A stretch of DNA of 64,000 nt from Niabella pedocola (GTDB taxonomy: Bacteria; Bacteroidota; Bacteroidia; Chitinophagales; Chitinophagaceae). How positions within the stretch are numbered: the stretch's first letter is position 1; each line of letters starts with the position of its first letter. The position numbers and the translations under genes were made by a program. Shown here piece after piece: positions 36,901 to 45,161 of this stretch. Location of the stretch: the NCBI RefSeq assembly GCF_021044425.1, contig NZ_JAJNEC010000004.1:496001-560000 (forward strand). The letters run 5' to 3'. The notes beneath the pieces were generated by a model. That model was not told the origin of the DNA and made no database searches. It saw only the letters and a program-made list of their open reading frames with translations.

Positions 36901-37063
36901 TGCTACAAGGATCCTCAAATCGGCCGACATTTTCATCCAGGGAGAGAACCTGTACACCTGGACCTCCTGGCGCGGACTGGATCCGGAAAACAACCGCCAG
37001 TACGGCCGGTTTGAATACCCCAACGCCCGGAAGTATACGGCTGGTATTAATATTAATTTTTAA
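33908..37063 (+). CDS. SusC/RagA-type TonB-linked outer membrane transporter
   Basis: 1051 residues from the ATG at 33908; a TTG two codons earlier is in frame. A signal peptide (hydrophobic around residues 23-37) is followed by a carboxypeptidase-like domain (about 60-135, GKVVDQEGNAIVGAVVRV), the plug (about 140-250, with PSAAVQV, VEQALQGRVPGL, IRGIGSINGS, LYIMDGIPIEGG and GSRGSNGVIIITTKKG) and a large barrel to the final NARKYTAGININF. SusC proteins import oligomers that are bound by a SusD lid. The next five genes are unbroken on the same strand with no terminator between them, so the imported ligand is likely what their products degrade. Confidence 0.95.
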   Translation: MGLIVYGKRNGQYRAFSTSTQKTSTIFLFFLLLAFQAKAVESYKHLPDLKADIHKRNAFFNTITGKVVDQEGNAIVGAVVRVIGSTSGVITATDGSFTITANEGETLDISHVSYLSQTVKVGKENNITVTLQQNINHLEQIVVTGYTQYSKSKSPSAAVQVNAADINKVPMSSVEQALQGRVPGLSIISSSGQPGQVAAVVIRGIGSINGSTAPLYIMDGIPIEGGYFQTINPEDIESFTVLKDASAKAQYGSRGSNGVIIITTKKGKKGKLNIGYSAQYGFSTLTQPTFEMMDAKERLKFEEEVGSETGRDIGPGWTYSPLNPDYATHTADWQRRANGILDSLQQMNTDWRDLFFQHGSFMEQQVNMSGGNENIRTYNALGLWKEQGIVKETGLDRYSLRSNTNFNYGKFTAGINVNLGYAASRFTYNEGGTGVGSPMASVYYALPYEYPYTPDGVFYATDAGIGFLDTREGSRGIDVLYGTSDKTEQFKTVLGLDMAYEIIKGLKISTRAGMDLRNSVDQVFINPLSYIGSKQSGGKGSFGEGFRRNFNLVSTSGITYKKRINIHDFEISGFFEYLYNNARSFSYRGYGLDDRLPETPAGITVSTAFLPGLSGGRSNSAILSYMGIGRYTLNNKYTLTASYRYDGASVSSVPLKNRWHGFYSFGAAWDVKEEAFLKSSELISLLRLRTSYGQTASPFGSSFAYLPTYSANTTYGGLPAIRPTNIGNPDFDWEYVDEFNAGIDLSLFSTQRIKLVADFYNKITRNVFIDQPLSATSGAGSGGTAPLSSARMRNKGVEFSLSGDVIQHKDFNWNIGANAAYNQNKILRVSDVTDELPDGDTRIIKVGLPYGTYYAPRWAGVDPANGDALYYNRDGSVTNVYNAEQQSVPLSAAMYPKLTGGLTTSARWKSITLNALFSFVSGVQRWNNIDFYIENQGYMTSNQSKRMLYDRWKKPGDEMLLQRIDVPRNFTSKDIQEASFMRLRNVKLNYSIPPTLLHATRILKSADIFIQGENLYTWTSWRGLDPENNRQYGRFEYPNARKYTAGININF

Positions 37064-37073
37064 TCTACGCGTT

Positions 37074-38480
37074 ATGTACATAAAGAAAAGCATTGTTTTT
37101 TTATCACTGGCCGCACTTGCATTCCAATCCTGTTCCAAGCTGGATACACCGCCTTCTGATTATATTGACCCTACCAAAGCCTTCCGTAATTTAGACGATC
37201 TTAATTTGGGCGTACTGGGCGCCTATGCACCTTTAAGTTCCACATTGATCGAAGCCGTGGCAGTTGTATCGGATGAAGCGATGCTGCCCACAGAGAATAC
37301 GGTGTCCAATACATCTGCACATAGATGGTTGTACAATTCTTCCTCCGGTTCGGTTACATCGGCATTTTACGAATACTATGTGGCCATAGACCGTGCCAAC
37401 CGCGTGCTGGAGGCCGTTCCCAATATTCCCGCAAGCGGATCACAAAGCCGGTTAGACCAGTATCATGGAGAAATGCTGGCATTGAAGGCTTATGCACATT
37501 TTGAGCTGTTAAGGGCTTATGCGTCTTCCTATGAGCCGGATGGACTGGGTGTACCTTATATGAAAGAGCGAAAATTGGGTTACCCTCCAAGAGAAACCGT
37601 AAAATCCAACTTCGATAACATCAACGCCGACCTGAAAGCAGCTAAAGACCTGATCCCCTCGGGCTTCAGCGACAATAGCCGTATCACGAAAACGGCCATA
37701 TCTGCCATTCAGGCAAGAGTAGCATTATATGAAAAAAAATGGAGTGATGCCATCGCCTATGCATCAGAAGTGATCGCCAGCGAGCCGTTAGCCGCTAAAA
37801 ATGACTTTGGCAAAATCTGGAAAGACGAAAGTCAGGCTGAAGTCGTTTGGAAACTGGCCAGGGGCATTGGCGACTCCCGCATCGGCGCCGCTTTCTTCCG
37901 GGAAACAGGTGAAATCGTTTTATATGCCCCCTCTTTTAAACTTATCGACCTGTTTGGTACCACTGCGCAACGGGGCGATGATGTTCGCTTCAGCAGCTAC
38001 ATCCGGTATGCGCCTACACGGCCGGCCGGTAAATCGCAATACCTGGTGGACAAATATGTGGGCGGCAATCCATCTTACCAGGGGCTTACCGCTGTGAAGC
38101 TGTTCCGCACCGGCGAAATGTATTTGATCCGGGCAGAGGCCGAGCTGGAGGCCAATGGCAGTGCCGGTATCACCGCCGCAGCCAAAGACCTGAACGACCT
38201 GAGAAGAGGCCGGATCTACAATTATATCGATCAGACATTTACAGATAAACAAAGCCTGCTGAATGCCATCTACAATGAACGGTTTAAGGAACTGGCTTTT
38301 GAAGGCCATCGGTTTTTTGACCTTAAACGCAGGAACCTACCGGTAGAGCGTACCACGCAGGATGCGATCAATACATCCGGCGCTATCAAACTCAATCCAA
38401 CGGCTGCCCAGTACTGTTTCCCCATTCCTGCAGATGAAATGGCCGTTAATAAAGGTATGATCCAAAACCCCAATTATTAA
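37074..38480 (+). CDS. SusD/RagB-type nutrient-binding lipoprotein
   Basis: 468 residues from the ATG at 37074, 10 bases after the SusC stop; the upstream in-frame extension lies in the SusC gene. The lipobox ends FQSC (Cys20). TPR-like segments characteristic of SusD are visible: AYAHFELLRAYAS, VALYEKKWSDAIAYASEVI, GEMYLIRAEAELEA, AAKDLNDLRRGR and ERFKELAFEGHRFFDLKR. It caps the SusC barrel and hands it substrate at the cell surface. The specific ligand is not readable from SusD; its neighbours point to cyanophycin fragments. Confidence 0.95.
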   Translation: MYIKKSIVFLSLAALAFQSCSKLDTPPSDYIDPTKAFRNLDDLNLGVLGAYAPLSSTLIEAVAVVSDEAMLPTENTVSNTSAHRWLYNSSSGSVTSAFYEYYVAIDRANRVLEAVPNIPASGSQSRLDQYHGEMLALKAYAHFELLRAYASSYEPDGLGVPYMKERKLGYPPRETVKSNFDNINADLKAAKDLIPSGFSDNSRITKTAISAIQARVALYEKKWSDAIAYASEVIASEPLAAKNDFGKIWKDESQAEVVWKLARGIGDSRIGAAFFRETGEIVLYAPSFKLIDLFGTTAQRGDDVRFSSYIRYAPTRPAGKSQYLVDKYVGGNPSYQGLTAVKLFRTGEMYLIRAEAELEANGSAGITAAAKDLNDLRRGRIYNYIDQTFTDKQSLLNAIYNERFKELAFEGHRFFDLKRRNLPVERTTQDAINTSGAIKLNPTAAQYCFPIPADEMAVNKGMIQNPNY

Positions 38481-38498
38481 TCCCGACATTGTTTAGCA

Positions 38499-39560
38499 AT
38501 GAAGCTATTTTACCCCATATTCTTCGCTACGGTTTTGCTTGCAGGCTGCAGCAAATCAGAAGATCCTAACAACCCGTTCAGACCCGGCGCTCCCAAACCG
38601 CCGCCGCCCGTAACCCGCCCTGCTTCCATCGGTATTGCAGGCGATGTGGCCGATGTGCAAACAACCACTAAAAGCGGAATCGTGATCATGGGTGGCGGTA
38701 CCGATGTGAATGCCGCCTTTCAATGGATGATTGAGCGAAGTGGCGGCGGAGACGTAGTCATCATCAGGGCCACCGGCACAGATGCGTATAACGCTTATGT
38801 AAAAGGCCTGGGAAACGTGAACTCCGTGGAAACCCTGAAAATAGATTCGCGCAAGCTCGCCGATGACGACGGGGTAGCAACCATCATCCGCAATGCAGAA
38901 ATGCTGTTTATTGCCGGAGGCGATCAATCGGATTATACGGGTTACTGGAAAGGGACAAAAGTAATGGCCGCCATTAATTATTTACTAACTGAAAAAAAAG
39001 TACCGGTGGGCGGAACCAGTGCCGGAGCGGCAATCCTGGGTAACTATTACTTCAGTGCCGAAAGAGGCGGCATCGAATCTGCGGAAGTACTGATGAATCC
39101 TTATGCGGAAAAGATCACGATCGGCAGGGATGATTTCCTGAAAGCCCCTTTTCTTCAAAATGTCATCACCGACCAGCATTTTACCCAGCGCGACCGCCAG
39201 GGCCGCTCGGCTGTTTTCCTGGGCCGGATCATGAAAGACTGGAGTAAAACGCCTTATGGAATTGCTGTTGACGAAAAGACTGCTGTTTGTATAGATGAAA
39301 CAGGAATAGCCAGCGTAGTAGGTAGCAACAAGGCCTTTTTCCTGAAAACAGATGCGGCCAAAACGCCCGAAACATTTGAGGTGAACAAACCGGTAACCTG
39401 GAACCGCGACGGCAAAGCGATACAGGTGGCGGCTATATCAGCCGCCGCCGCTATCAATAAGTTTAATATGAATACTTTTGAACCGGATAATACCTCCGGA
39501 CTTGAGAAATTCTGGTGGTCGGTTATTTCCGGCAACTGGACTCAGACAAGTCGTCCCTGA
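38499..39560 (+). CDS. Lipid-anchored cyanophycinase (peptidase S51)
   Basis: 353 residues. Lipobox LLAGC (Cys17), followed by a Ser/Lys/Glu/Asp stretch that could act as a surface-export signal. The S51 core holds GGDQ at 140-143, the nucleophile elbow GGTSAGAA with Ser174, DQHFTQRDRQGR with His227 and Arg231, Arg233 and Arg236, and a Glu at 259 in AVDEKTA. GGDQ and the DQHFxxRxRxxR pattern are the marks of cyanophycinases, which cleave multi-L-arginyl-poly-L-aspartate to beta-Asp-Arg, and differ from PepE dipeptidases. The C-terminal 70 residues (KPVTWNRDGKAIQ onward) are a family-atypical tail. Gap to SusD: 18 bases. Confidence 0.88.
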   Translation: MKLFYPIFFATVLLAGCSKSEDPNNPFRPGAPKPPPPVTRPASIGIAGDVADVQTTTKSGIVIMGGGTDVNAAFQWMIERSGGGDVVIIRATGTDAYNAYVKGLGNVNSVETLKIDSRKLADDDGVATIIRNAEMLFIAGGDQSDYTGYWKGTKVMAAINYLLTEKKVPVGGTSAGAAILGNYYFSAERGGIESAEVLMNPYAEKITIGRDDFLKAPFLQNVITDQHFTQRDRQGRSAVFLGRIMKDWSKTPYGIAVDEKTAVCIDETGIASVVGSNKAFFLKTDAAKTPETFEVNKPVTWNRDGKAIQVAAISAAAAINKFNMNTFEPDNTSGLEKFWWSVISGNWTQTSRP

Positions 39561-39639
39561 GATTATTTGAGATACCAGGTTGTAAAAAACGACCCGGGCA
39601 TTTCAACTGATGCGATTCAAAGAAACCTAAAAAGATGCA

Positions 39640-40692
39640 ATGAAAAATATTTTAAAAACAATCTGTTTGGTTGCGGGCAGCAGCGTTATCATGCTCTCGT
39701 GTAAAGACCGGGCCGGTACCACCGGAGCTACTAAATACGTTATGGTTATTCATGGAGGTGCCGGAACCATTGAGAAACAGTTTATGACCCCCGAAAAGGA
39801 AAAAGCCTATACGGATGCATTGACCAAAGCGCTTCAGAACGGATACCAGCTCATCAAAGAAGGCAAACCTTCTATGGATGCGGTACAGGCAGCCATTAAC
39901 GTGATGGAGGACTCGCCGCTATTCAATGCAGGGAAAGGAGCCGTATTTACCCATGATGGCAAGAATGAACTCGATGCTTCCGTTATGGACGGGCAAACGC
40001 TAAAAGCAGGTGCCGTAGCGGGTATAACCACTATTAAAAACCCGATCAACGCCGCAAGAGCGGTCATGGAAAAATCCGAGCATGTGATGATGGTGGGCAG
40101 AGGTGCTGAGCAATTTGCTGCAGCAAACGGATGCGATACGGTTCCTCCCTCCTATTTCTTTACACAGGAACGCTGGGATCAGCTGCAGCGGACTATAAAA
40201 GAAGAGGAAAAAGGCCGTGCGGCATTTAACGATGTAGATCCGCGAAAGAGCCGGATCTATGGCATTTCGGAAAAGGATAAAAAGTTTGGAACTGTAGGTG
40301 CGGTAGCCCTCGACAAAAACGGAAACCTGGCGGCCGGCACTTCTACCGGGGGCATGACCAATAAAAAGTACGGTCGTGTGGGCGACTCGCCCATCATTGG
40401 CGCCGGCACTTATTGTAGCAATGCCACCGCAGGCATCTCCTGTACCGGCTGGGGCGAATACTATATCCGGGAAGTGGCAGCAAACCGTATGTCGTCCCTG
40501 ATTGAATTAAAAAAGCTTTCGGTACAGGAGGCGGCCAAACAGGTGATCGCGGAAATTGGCAAAATGGGCGGCGATGGCGGTATCATCGGCTTAGACCGCT
40601 CGGGAAAAGTGGCAATGGAGTTCAATACCTCCGGCATGTACCGTGGTACGGTGGATGAAAACGGTAAAATAACCATTCATATTTATAAGTGA
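39640..40692 (+). CDS. Isoaspartyl peptidase / plant-type asparaginase, lipoprotein
   Basis: 350 residues. Lipobox ending MLSC (Cys21). It is an Ntn hydrolase whose precursor cleaves itself before Thr218 in GTVGAVAL; other family marks are VIHGGAGT, FNAGKGAVF, DASVMDG, TSTGGMTNKK and GDSPIIGAGTY. The enzyme hydrolyses isoaspartyl dipeptides, which is the second step of cyanophycin breakdown (beta-Asp-Arg to Asp and Arg). It sits between two cyanophycinase genes, which fits that chemistry. Its stop overlaps the next ATG in TGATG, so translation is probably coupled. Activity on asparagine is also possible. Confidence 0.9.
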   Translation: MKNILKTICLVAGSSVIMLSCKDRAGTTGATKYVMVIHGGAGTIEKQFMTPEKEKAYTDALTKALQNGYQLIKEGKPSMDAVQAAINVMEDSPLFNAGKGAVFTHDGKNELDASVMDGQTLKAGAVAGITTIKNPINAARAVMEKSEHVMMVGRGAEQFAAANGCDTVPPSYFFTQERWDQLQRTIKEEEKGRAAFNDVDPRKSRIYGISEKDKKFGTVGAVALDKNGNLAAGTSTGGMTNKKYGRVGDSPIIGAGTYCSNATAGISCTGWGEYYIREVAANRMSSLIELKKLSVQEAAKQVIAEIGKMGGDGGIIGLDRSGKVAMEFNTSGMYRGTVDENGKITIHIYK

Positions 40693-41537
40693 TGAAACAA
40701 TATCTTAATAAAAAAAATATGCTCCTTGCAGCCTTTGCTTTTGCGGCCATGTTTACATATGGGCAAAACAAAGGCAGCCTGTTCATTATCGGCGGCGGAG
40801 AGCGCTCCCCGCAATTGATGAAGGACCTGGTGAAAACCGCTGGCTTCAGGGCCAATGATTATATCGTTGTGCTGCCCATGGCCACCGGCATTCCGGAAGA
40901 ATCAGTGGCCTATATCAGTGGCCAGCTATCGGAGATCTGTAAGAATCCCATCGCCAGTTTTAACTTCTCCAAAGAACAGGCAAACCATCATCAACGCTGG
41001 ATCGATTCTGTCCGGAATGCCCGGCTGATCTATATCGTTGGCGGCGATCAGAATAAATTCATGGATGTGGTTAAAGGCACCAAGTTATATACGGCCATGC
41101 ATCAGGCGTTTGCAAACGGCGCTACGATTTCCGGCACCAGCGCCGGAGCCGCCGTAATGTCGGAGATCATGATCACCGGCGAAGAGCGGGATAAAACCGA
41201 CAAGGACAGCTTCCGGGAAATTAGAAAAAACAATGTAATCACCGCACAGGGCATGGGCTTTATTACCAACGCCATCGTTGACCAGCACTTTATTAAACGC
41301 AGCCGGTACAACCGGCTTTTGAGTGTGCTTGCAGACCATCCGGATAAAATGGTCATTGGCATTGATGAAAGCACCGCCATTATTGTAAAAGGCAAAAAAG
41401 TAACCGTAGCAGGCGAAAGCCAGGTACTTGTTATTACAAGTCCCCGCAAACCAACCGTGTTTAACAAAGACAAAATCACTTTTAAAAACGCCTCCTTATC
41501 CCTTTTTTCGTCGGGAGAAGGTTTTGATTTAAAATAA
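40692..41537 (+). CDS. Exported cyanophycinase (peptidase S51), second copy
   Basis: 281 residues from the ATG at 40692, which overlaps the previous stop. A cleavable signal peptide (about 1-25, ending YGQN) and no lipobox: a soluble periplasmic protein is likely. The core holds GGDQ (117-120), SGTSAGAA with Ser150, DQHFIKRSRYNR with His199 and Arg203, Arg205 and Arg208, and Glu226 in GIDESTAI. It matches the cyanophycinase family over its full length and is closer to the usual size than the lipoprotein copy. Together they suggest one enzyme at the outer surface and one in the periplasm. Confidence 0.9.
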   Translation: MKQYLNKKNMLLAAFAFAAMFTYGQNKGSLFIIGGGERSPQLMKDLVKTAGFRANDYIVVLPMATGIPEESVAYISGQLSEICKNPIASFNFSKEQANHHQRWIDSVRNARLIYIVGGDQNKFMDVVKGTKLYTAMHQAFANGATISGTSAGAAVMSEIMITGEERDKTDKDSFREIRKNNVITAQGMGFITNAIVDQHFIKRSRYNRLLSVLADHPDKMVIGIDESTAIIVKGKKVTVAGESQVLVITSPRKPTVFNKDKITFKNASLSLFSSGEGFDLK

Positions 41538-41600
41538 TGTCCAATATAACTTCCCGGGTAAAATCAGCAACCAGGCAAACAAACTTAAACCGTTAAAAAG

Positions 41601-42728
41601 ATGATCCTATTAAAGAAACTACTTCCCGTTTTTCTACTCGCGTTCGTTGCCATGGCGGGCTGTAAAAAAACGAAATACAATTTTGACGATTTACACCCCA
41701 CGGTAAAAAGCTTTTTTACCATCGGCAATACGGAGTTGAATATTGACGAAGCCATTCATTTCAAAAATGCATCCCTGAATGCCGAATCCTACACCTGGGA
41801 TTTTGGTGACGGAACAACTGCTACTGAAAAGGAACCGTCAAAAACATATATCACACCGGGAACCTATACCGTTAAGCTAAAAGCCGTTGGTCCCGGCGGC
41901 ACCGGAAACTACTCTAAAGACCTCGTGATTATAGACCCCAATGCCGTCATTGATACGGATAAGGAACTTTATTTTATTGAATACGGCAGCAAACTCGTAC
42001 GCAAAATATCGCTGATACCGGGCTCAGCGGCAGAAACCGTGGTGAATATGACCGGTAAGGAGGCACATGGAATGGCTTATGATTCGGTAAATAAAAAAAT
42101 CTATTACTGCGATTTCCAAAACGCCAATGCCGGGAAAATCTGGCGCATGGATGCAGACGGCAGCAATCCGGTAGAGGTGCTTTCCGGGCTGAGTGCTCCA
42201 TATGGCGTTGCGCTGAACCTCGCTGAGGGAAAAATGTATATAGCAGACGGAGCCAATGTTTCAAGAGCTAACCTGGACGGCAGCGGTTTTGAGAAATCCT
42301 TTATACCTGTATTCGGCGGTGCATTGAGGGCTATAGGCTTCAACAGCAAAACAAATATCATTTATTTTTACGAGGTGAATAATGAAGATCTGTACGCAGC
42401 AAAATCCGACGGAACCGGTGCAGGCAAGATCATTGAAGGAGCGTACGGATATGGCATTTTTGTGGATGTGGTCAATCAAAAGATCTACTACGATGACCGG
42501 AGAAAAACAGGTATTATGCAGGCGAACGCCGATGGTTCCGGTATTGTAAAAATTGCGAATGTAGCCGGCAACCGGGGCGGTTCGGGTATAACGGTTGATT
42601 ACAAAGACAACAAACTGTATTGGGCCGAAACGAATAATGGTTTGATAAAACGTTCCAACCTGGATGGAACGGGCGCGGAAACCTTCCTGTCTGGCGTAAA
42701 CAACCCAAGAGGTATGTTTATTAAATAG
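41601..42728 (+). CDS. PKD-domain lipoprotein with YWTD-like beta-propeller
   Basis: 375 residues. Lipobox VAMAGC (Cys21). Residues about 35-112 are a PKD domain with YTWDFGDGTT and PGTYTVKLKAVG. Residues about 118-375 carry repeats of about 42 residues that end in ADGSN, LDGSG, SDGTG, ADGSG and LDGTG and hold IYYCD, MYIAD, IYFYE, IYYDD and LYWAE, the layout of an LDL-receptor YWTD six-bladed propeller. It ends the operon at a strong terminator. Surface binding of the polymer, like SusE/SusF, is my inference; no catalytic residues are seen. Confidence 0.8.
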   Translation: MILLKKLLPVFLLAFVAMAGCKKTKYNFDDLHPTVKSFFTIGNTELNIDEAIHFKNASLNAESYTWDFGDGTTATEKEPSKTYITPGTYTVKLKAVGPGGTGNYSKDLVIIDPNAVIDTDKELYFIEYGSKLVRKISLIPGSAAETVVNMTGKEAHGMAYDSVNKKIYYCDFQNANAGKIWRMDADGSNPVEVLSGLSAPYGVALNLAEGKMYIADGANVSRANLDGSGFEKSFIPVFGGALRAIGFNSKTNIIYFYEVNNEDLYAAKSDGTGAGKIIEGAYGYGIFVDVVNQKIYYDDRRKTGIMQANADGSGIVKIANVAGNRGGSGITVDYKDNKLYWAETNNGLIKRSNLDGTGAETFLSGVNNPRGMFIK

Positions 42729-42764
42729 GATGACGTTTACGTAACACATTAAACCTTTTAAATG

Positions 42765-42814
42765 ATGCTGCGGATACTCCATCTCAATAAAGGGAGCATT
42801 CGCAGCATTTTTTT
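42765..42814 (+). terminator. Strong terminator closing the SusCD/cyanophycinase unit
   Basis: ATGCTGCGGATACTCC (42765-42780) pairs with GGAGCATTCGCAGCAT (42793-42808) over 16 positions with one mismatch and one G-T pair, and seven T follow. It begins 36 bases after the last stop of the unit. Confidence 0.9.
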
Positions 42815-43085
42815 GCCATCAAGCAATAGGTACAAAGCGGAGTACTCAAAAGTTGCTTTAATTGCCATGTTATTCGAAGGTTCAATTTATGTGCCCAAAG
42901 GAACAACATCACATAAATGCTGAAACAATCCCGATCTATCGGGACAGCATGACAAAAAGTATAATTAATTTTCAATACTAAATTGAACACATTTTTGGAT
43001 GCCCCAATTGTACTCCGCTTGGTTTGAAAAACCATCCTGGGAAAATCAACCATGATGGATGCCAGTTAAATAATAAATTACGCAA
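42815..43085. other. Intergenic region with a short palindrome
   Basis: With the terminator just before it, 357 bases lie between genes. It holds a 16-base palindrome (42929-42944) and otherwise AT-rich sequence. No RNA gene or ORF with coding character was seen. Confidence 0.4.
42929..42944. repeat. REP-like palindrome TCCCGATCTATCGGGA
   Basis: Perfect 7-bp arms around CT. Palindromes of the form CCCGAT...ATCGGG recur in Bacteroidota intergenic regions in my memory of such genomes, but no second copy was noted in this window. Confidence 0.4.
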
Positions 43086-43481
43086 ATGCCTTTTATTGAT
43101 TTTTTATATTATCTGATATACAAAGCTTATGCGGGTTATAGAAACGAAAAAAGTCCGGATTCAACATCTTCCGGTATTCTGGGTGGACTTTTTACCCTAA
43201 ATATAACTACGGTGTATATCCTTATAGCAATTATTAGTAAGAGTAAAATAGTTCTTAATAAATTATTGATCATCGGAGTGTTTGTCGTTCTCCAGATATG
43301 GACTTATATCAGATATATATATAAGGACAGTTGTTCCATCACAGTTTTGGAGAAAGAGTGGCTCAATAAATCAGATGCCTATAGAAATCGGGTAACAATT
43401 CTTGCCCGGGTTTATATAATCATTAGTATAGTGGGACTTTTTGCTTTAGCCATCTTTTTAGGAGAACGGAACAGAGCGTAG
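43086..43481 (+). CDS. Small membrane protein of unknown function
   Basis: 131 residues from the ATG at 43086. Three hydrophobic segments (about 33-50, 57-75 and 105-125) with short charged loops, and a basic C-terminus. No family was recognised. It is AT-rich relative to the neighbouring operons and lies alone between the cyanophycin unit and the convergent decarboxylase gene. The reading frame and hydrophobic pattern support a real gene, but a start farther in is possible. Confidence 0.5.
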   Translation: MPFIDFLYYLIYKAYAGYRNEKSPDSTSSGILGGLFTLNITTVYILIAIISKSKIVLNKLLIIGVFVVLQIWTYIRYIYKDSCSITVLEKEWLNKSDAYRNRVTILARVYIIISIVGLFALAIFLGERNRA

Positions 43482-43623
43482 TGGCTCCTTTTGGAAACTA
43501 CAGCAAGGGGGCCAAGCATTCATCGCTCCTGCACAACCAAGCTTCAGATACCTGCGTTAACAAACATCCAACCAGCAATGGTATACCAGCCGGCCTTTTA
43601 CAATCTTATCCCTTATGAAAAAG

Positions 43624-43644
43624 TACGATAAGGTCTTTATCGTA
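43624..43644 (-). terminator. Hairpin at the end of the PLP decarboxylase gene
   Basis: TACGATAA and TTATCGTA (43624-43631, 43637-43644) form an 8-bp perfect stem with a 5-base loop that includes the TAA stop of the minus-strand gene. On the minus strand CTTTTTC follows, so it can serve as a modest terminator. Confidence 0.5.
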
Positions 43645-45109
43645 AATACCCCAGGATCTTCAGCATGCTTTGAGAGGTTTGCTCCTTGGCATATACCCAC
43701 TCGATCAGTTTGCCGTTCTTATCATACTCGAGTATGATGTGTTTGGGCGAAGGAATCAGGCAGTGCTTAATACCGCCGTACCCGCTGATCTGGTCCTGGT
43801 AGGCCCCGGTATGAAAAAAGCCCACATATAATGGTTCTGCATCGCTTTCAGCATTCTTGGGTGTGGCTTCAATAGCCGGAACACCCAATCCGCCCACCCG
43901 GTTATCATTATTGATTTTGGGTAGGAACACTTCATTAATATGTTCCTCCGAATCATAGTAATCATGCCCGTCGCAGGTGATGCCGCCCAATACCACCCGC
44001 TGGTATTCGTTATTCCATTTATTAATGGGCAGCATCAGGAATTTCTCACCGATGCCCCAGGTATCCGGCAGCGTGGTAATGAAGGAAGAATCGATCATAT
44101 ACCAGGTTTCGCGGTCGTTCTGCACTTTTTCGCCGATCACACTGTAAATATGTGCCATGCTCTCTCCTACCGTAAAGCTTCCGAATTCGGTATAGATATT
44201 GGGCACGGGCACCTTTGCCTTTTTGCAGGCCGATTTAATATTGCTGATGATCTCATTGATCATGAACTGGTAATCGTATTCAAACGCCAGGCTGTGCTTG
44301 ATGGGAAAACCGCCGCCGATATTGATCGAATCCAGCTCGGGACAGATCTTCTTAAGCTGGCAATAAAGATTGATGCTTTTACGCAGCTCACTCCAGTAAT
44401 AGATATCATCCTTGATCCCTTTATTCAGGAAAATATGCAACATCTTCAGCTGGAACTTTTCCTCATTTCCTTCAATTTCATCTACATAAAATTCCAGTAC
44501 ATCTTTTGCCCGTATCCCCAAACGCGAGGTGTAGAACGGGAATGTAGGTTCCTCCTCTGCTGCAATACGGATACCCAGCTTAAACGGCTCCTTGCTCTTC
44601 ACACTCCGTTTGTACATCTGCAGTTCTTCCTTATTGTCCAGTACGGGGATCACATTTTTAAAGCCGCTGTTGATCAGCTTTGCAATGCGTGAGGTGTAGG
44701 CTTTTTGCTTAAAGCCGTTGCAAACAATATTGATATCTTTAGTGATCTTTCTTCTTTTGTACAACTGGTTAATGATATCGATATCGTACGCAAAAGATGT
44801 TTCCAGGTGAATATTGTGCTTCAGCGCTTCTTCTACTACAAATGAAAAATGCGAGCTCTTGGTGCAGTAACAATAAAAATATTGTCCTTCATACTTATGC
44901 CGCTTCATTGCGGCGGCAAAGTATTGTTTTGCCTTATTGATATTGATCCCTATCTTGGGCAGGTAGCTAACCTTGAGGGGCGTGCCGTGCTTTTTGATCA
45001 GTGCTTTGAGGTCGATACCGTTAAATTTCAAATAGCCATCTTCCACTTCAATTCCTTCCTGCGGAAAGTTAAAGGTCTGGTCTACTAAGCCTAAGTATGA
45101 ATTATTCAT
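43637..45109 (-). CDS. Fold-type III PLP decarboxylase, probably arginine decarboxylase
   Basis: 490 residues. The N-terminal barrel holds a PLP lysine in YCYCTKSSHFSF, and the phosphate-binding GGG is seen in NIGGGFPIKHSL; the substrate-side and dimer motifs WYMIDSSFITT, GGITCDGHDYYD and VGFFHTGAYQD follow. These place it in the ornithine/diaminopimelate/arginine decarboxylase family (fold III); its sequence recalls Chitinophagaceae proteins annotated as arginine decarboxylases, which make agmatine for polyamines. The cyanophycin unit next door would release arginine, but a terminator and opposite strand separate the two, so a link is only speculation. Confidence 0.78.
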   Translation of the reverse strand: MNNSYLGLVDQTFNFPQEGIEVEDGYLKFNGIDLKALIKKHGTPLKVSYLPKIGININKAKQYFAAAMKRHKYEGQYFYCYCTKSSHFSFVVEEALKHNIHLETSFAYDIDIINQLYKRRKITKDINIVCNGFKQKAYTSRIAKLINSGFKNVIPVLDNKEELQMYKRSVKSKEPFKLGIRIAAEEEPTFPFYTSRLGIRAKDVLEFYVDEIEGNEEKFQLKMLHIFLNKGIKDDIYYWSELRKSINLYCQLKKICPELDSINIGGGFPIKHSLAFEYDYQFMINEIISNIKSACKKAKVPVPNIYTEFGSFTVGESMAHIYSVIGEKVQNDRETWYMIDSSFITTLPDTWGIGEKFLMLPINKWNNEYQRVVLGGITCDGHDYYDSEEHINEVFLPKINNDNRVGGLGVPAIEATPKNAESDAEPLYVGFFHTGAYQDQISGYGGIKHCLIPSPKHIILEYDKNGKLIEWVYAKEQTSQSMLKILGYLR

Positions 45110-45161
45110 TACCCAACAAATCCGGTGAATGCCGGCAGCTTTTAAGTTTTTTTAAATTGCC

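Noticed and set aside
38499..41537. S51 proteins as PepE-type alpha-aspartyl dipeptidases
   Set aside because: They have GGDQ and DQHFxxRxRxxR, which mark cyanophycinases, not the PepE motifs.
43637..45109. PLP decarboxylase as part of the cyanophycin operon
   Set aside because: It lies on the opposite strand behind a strong terminator; a metabolic link is only speculation.
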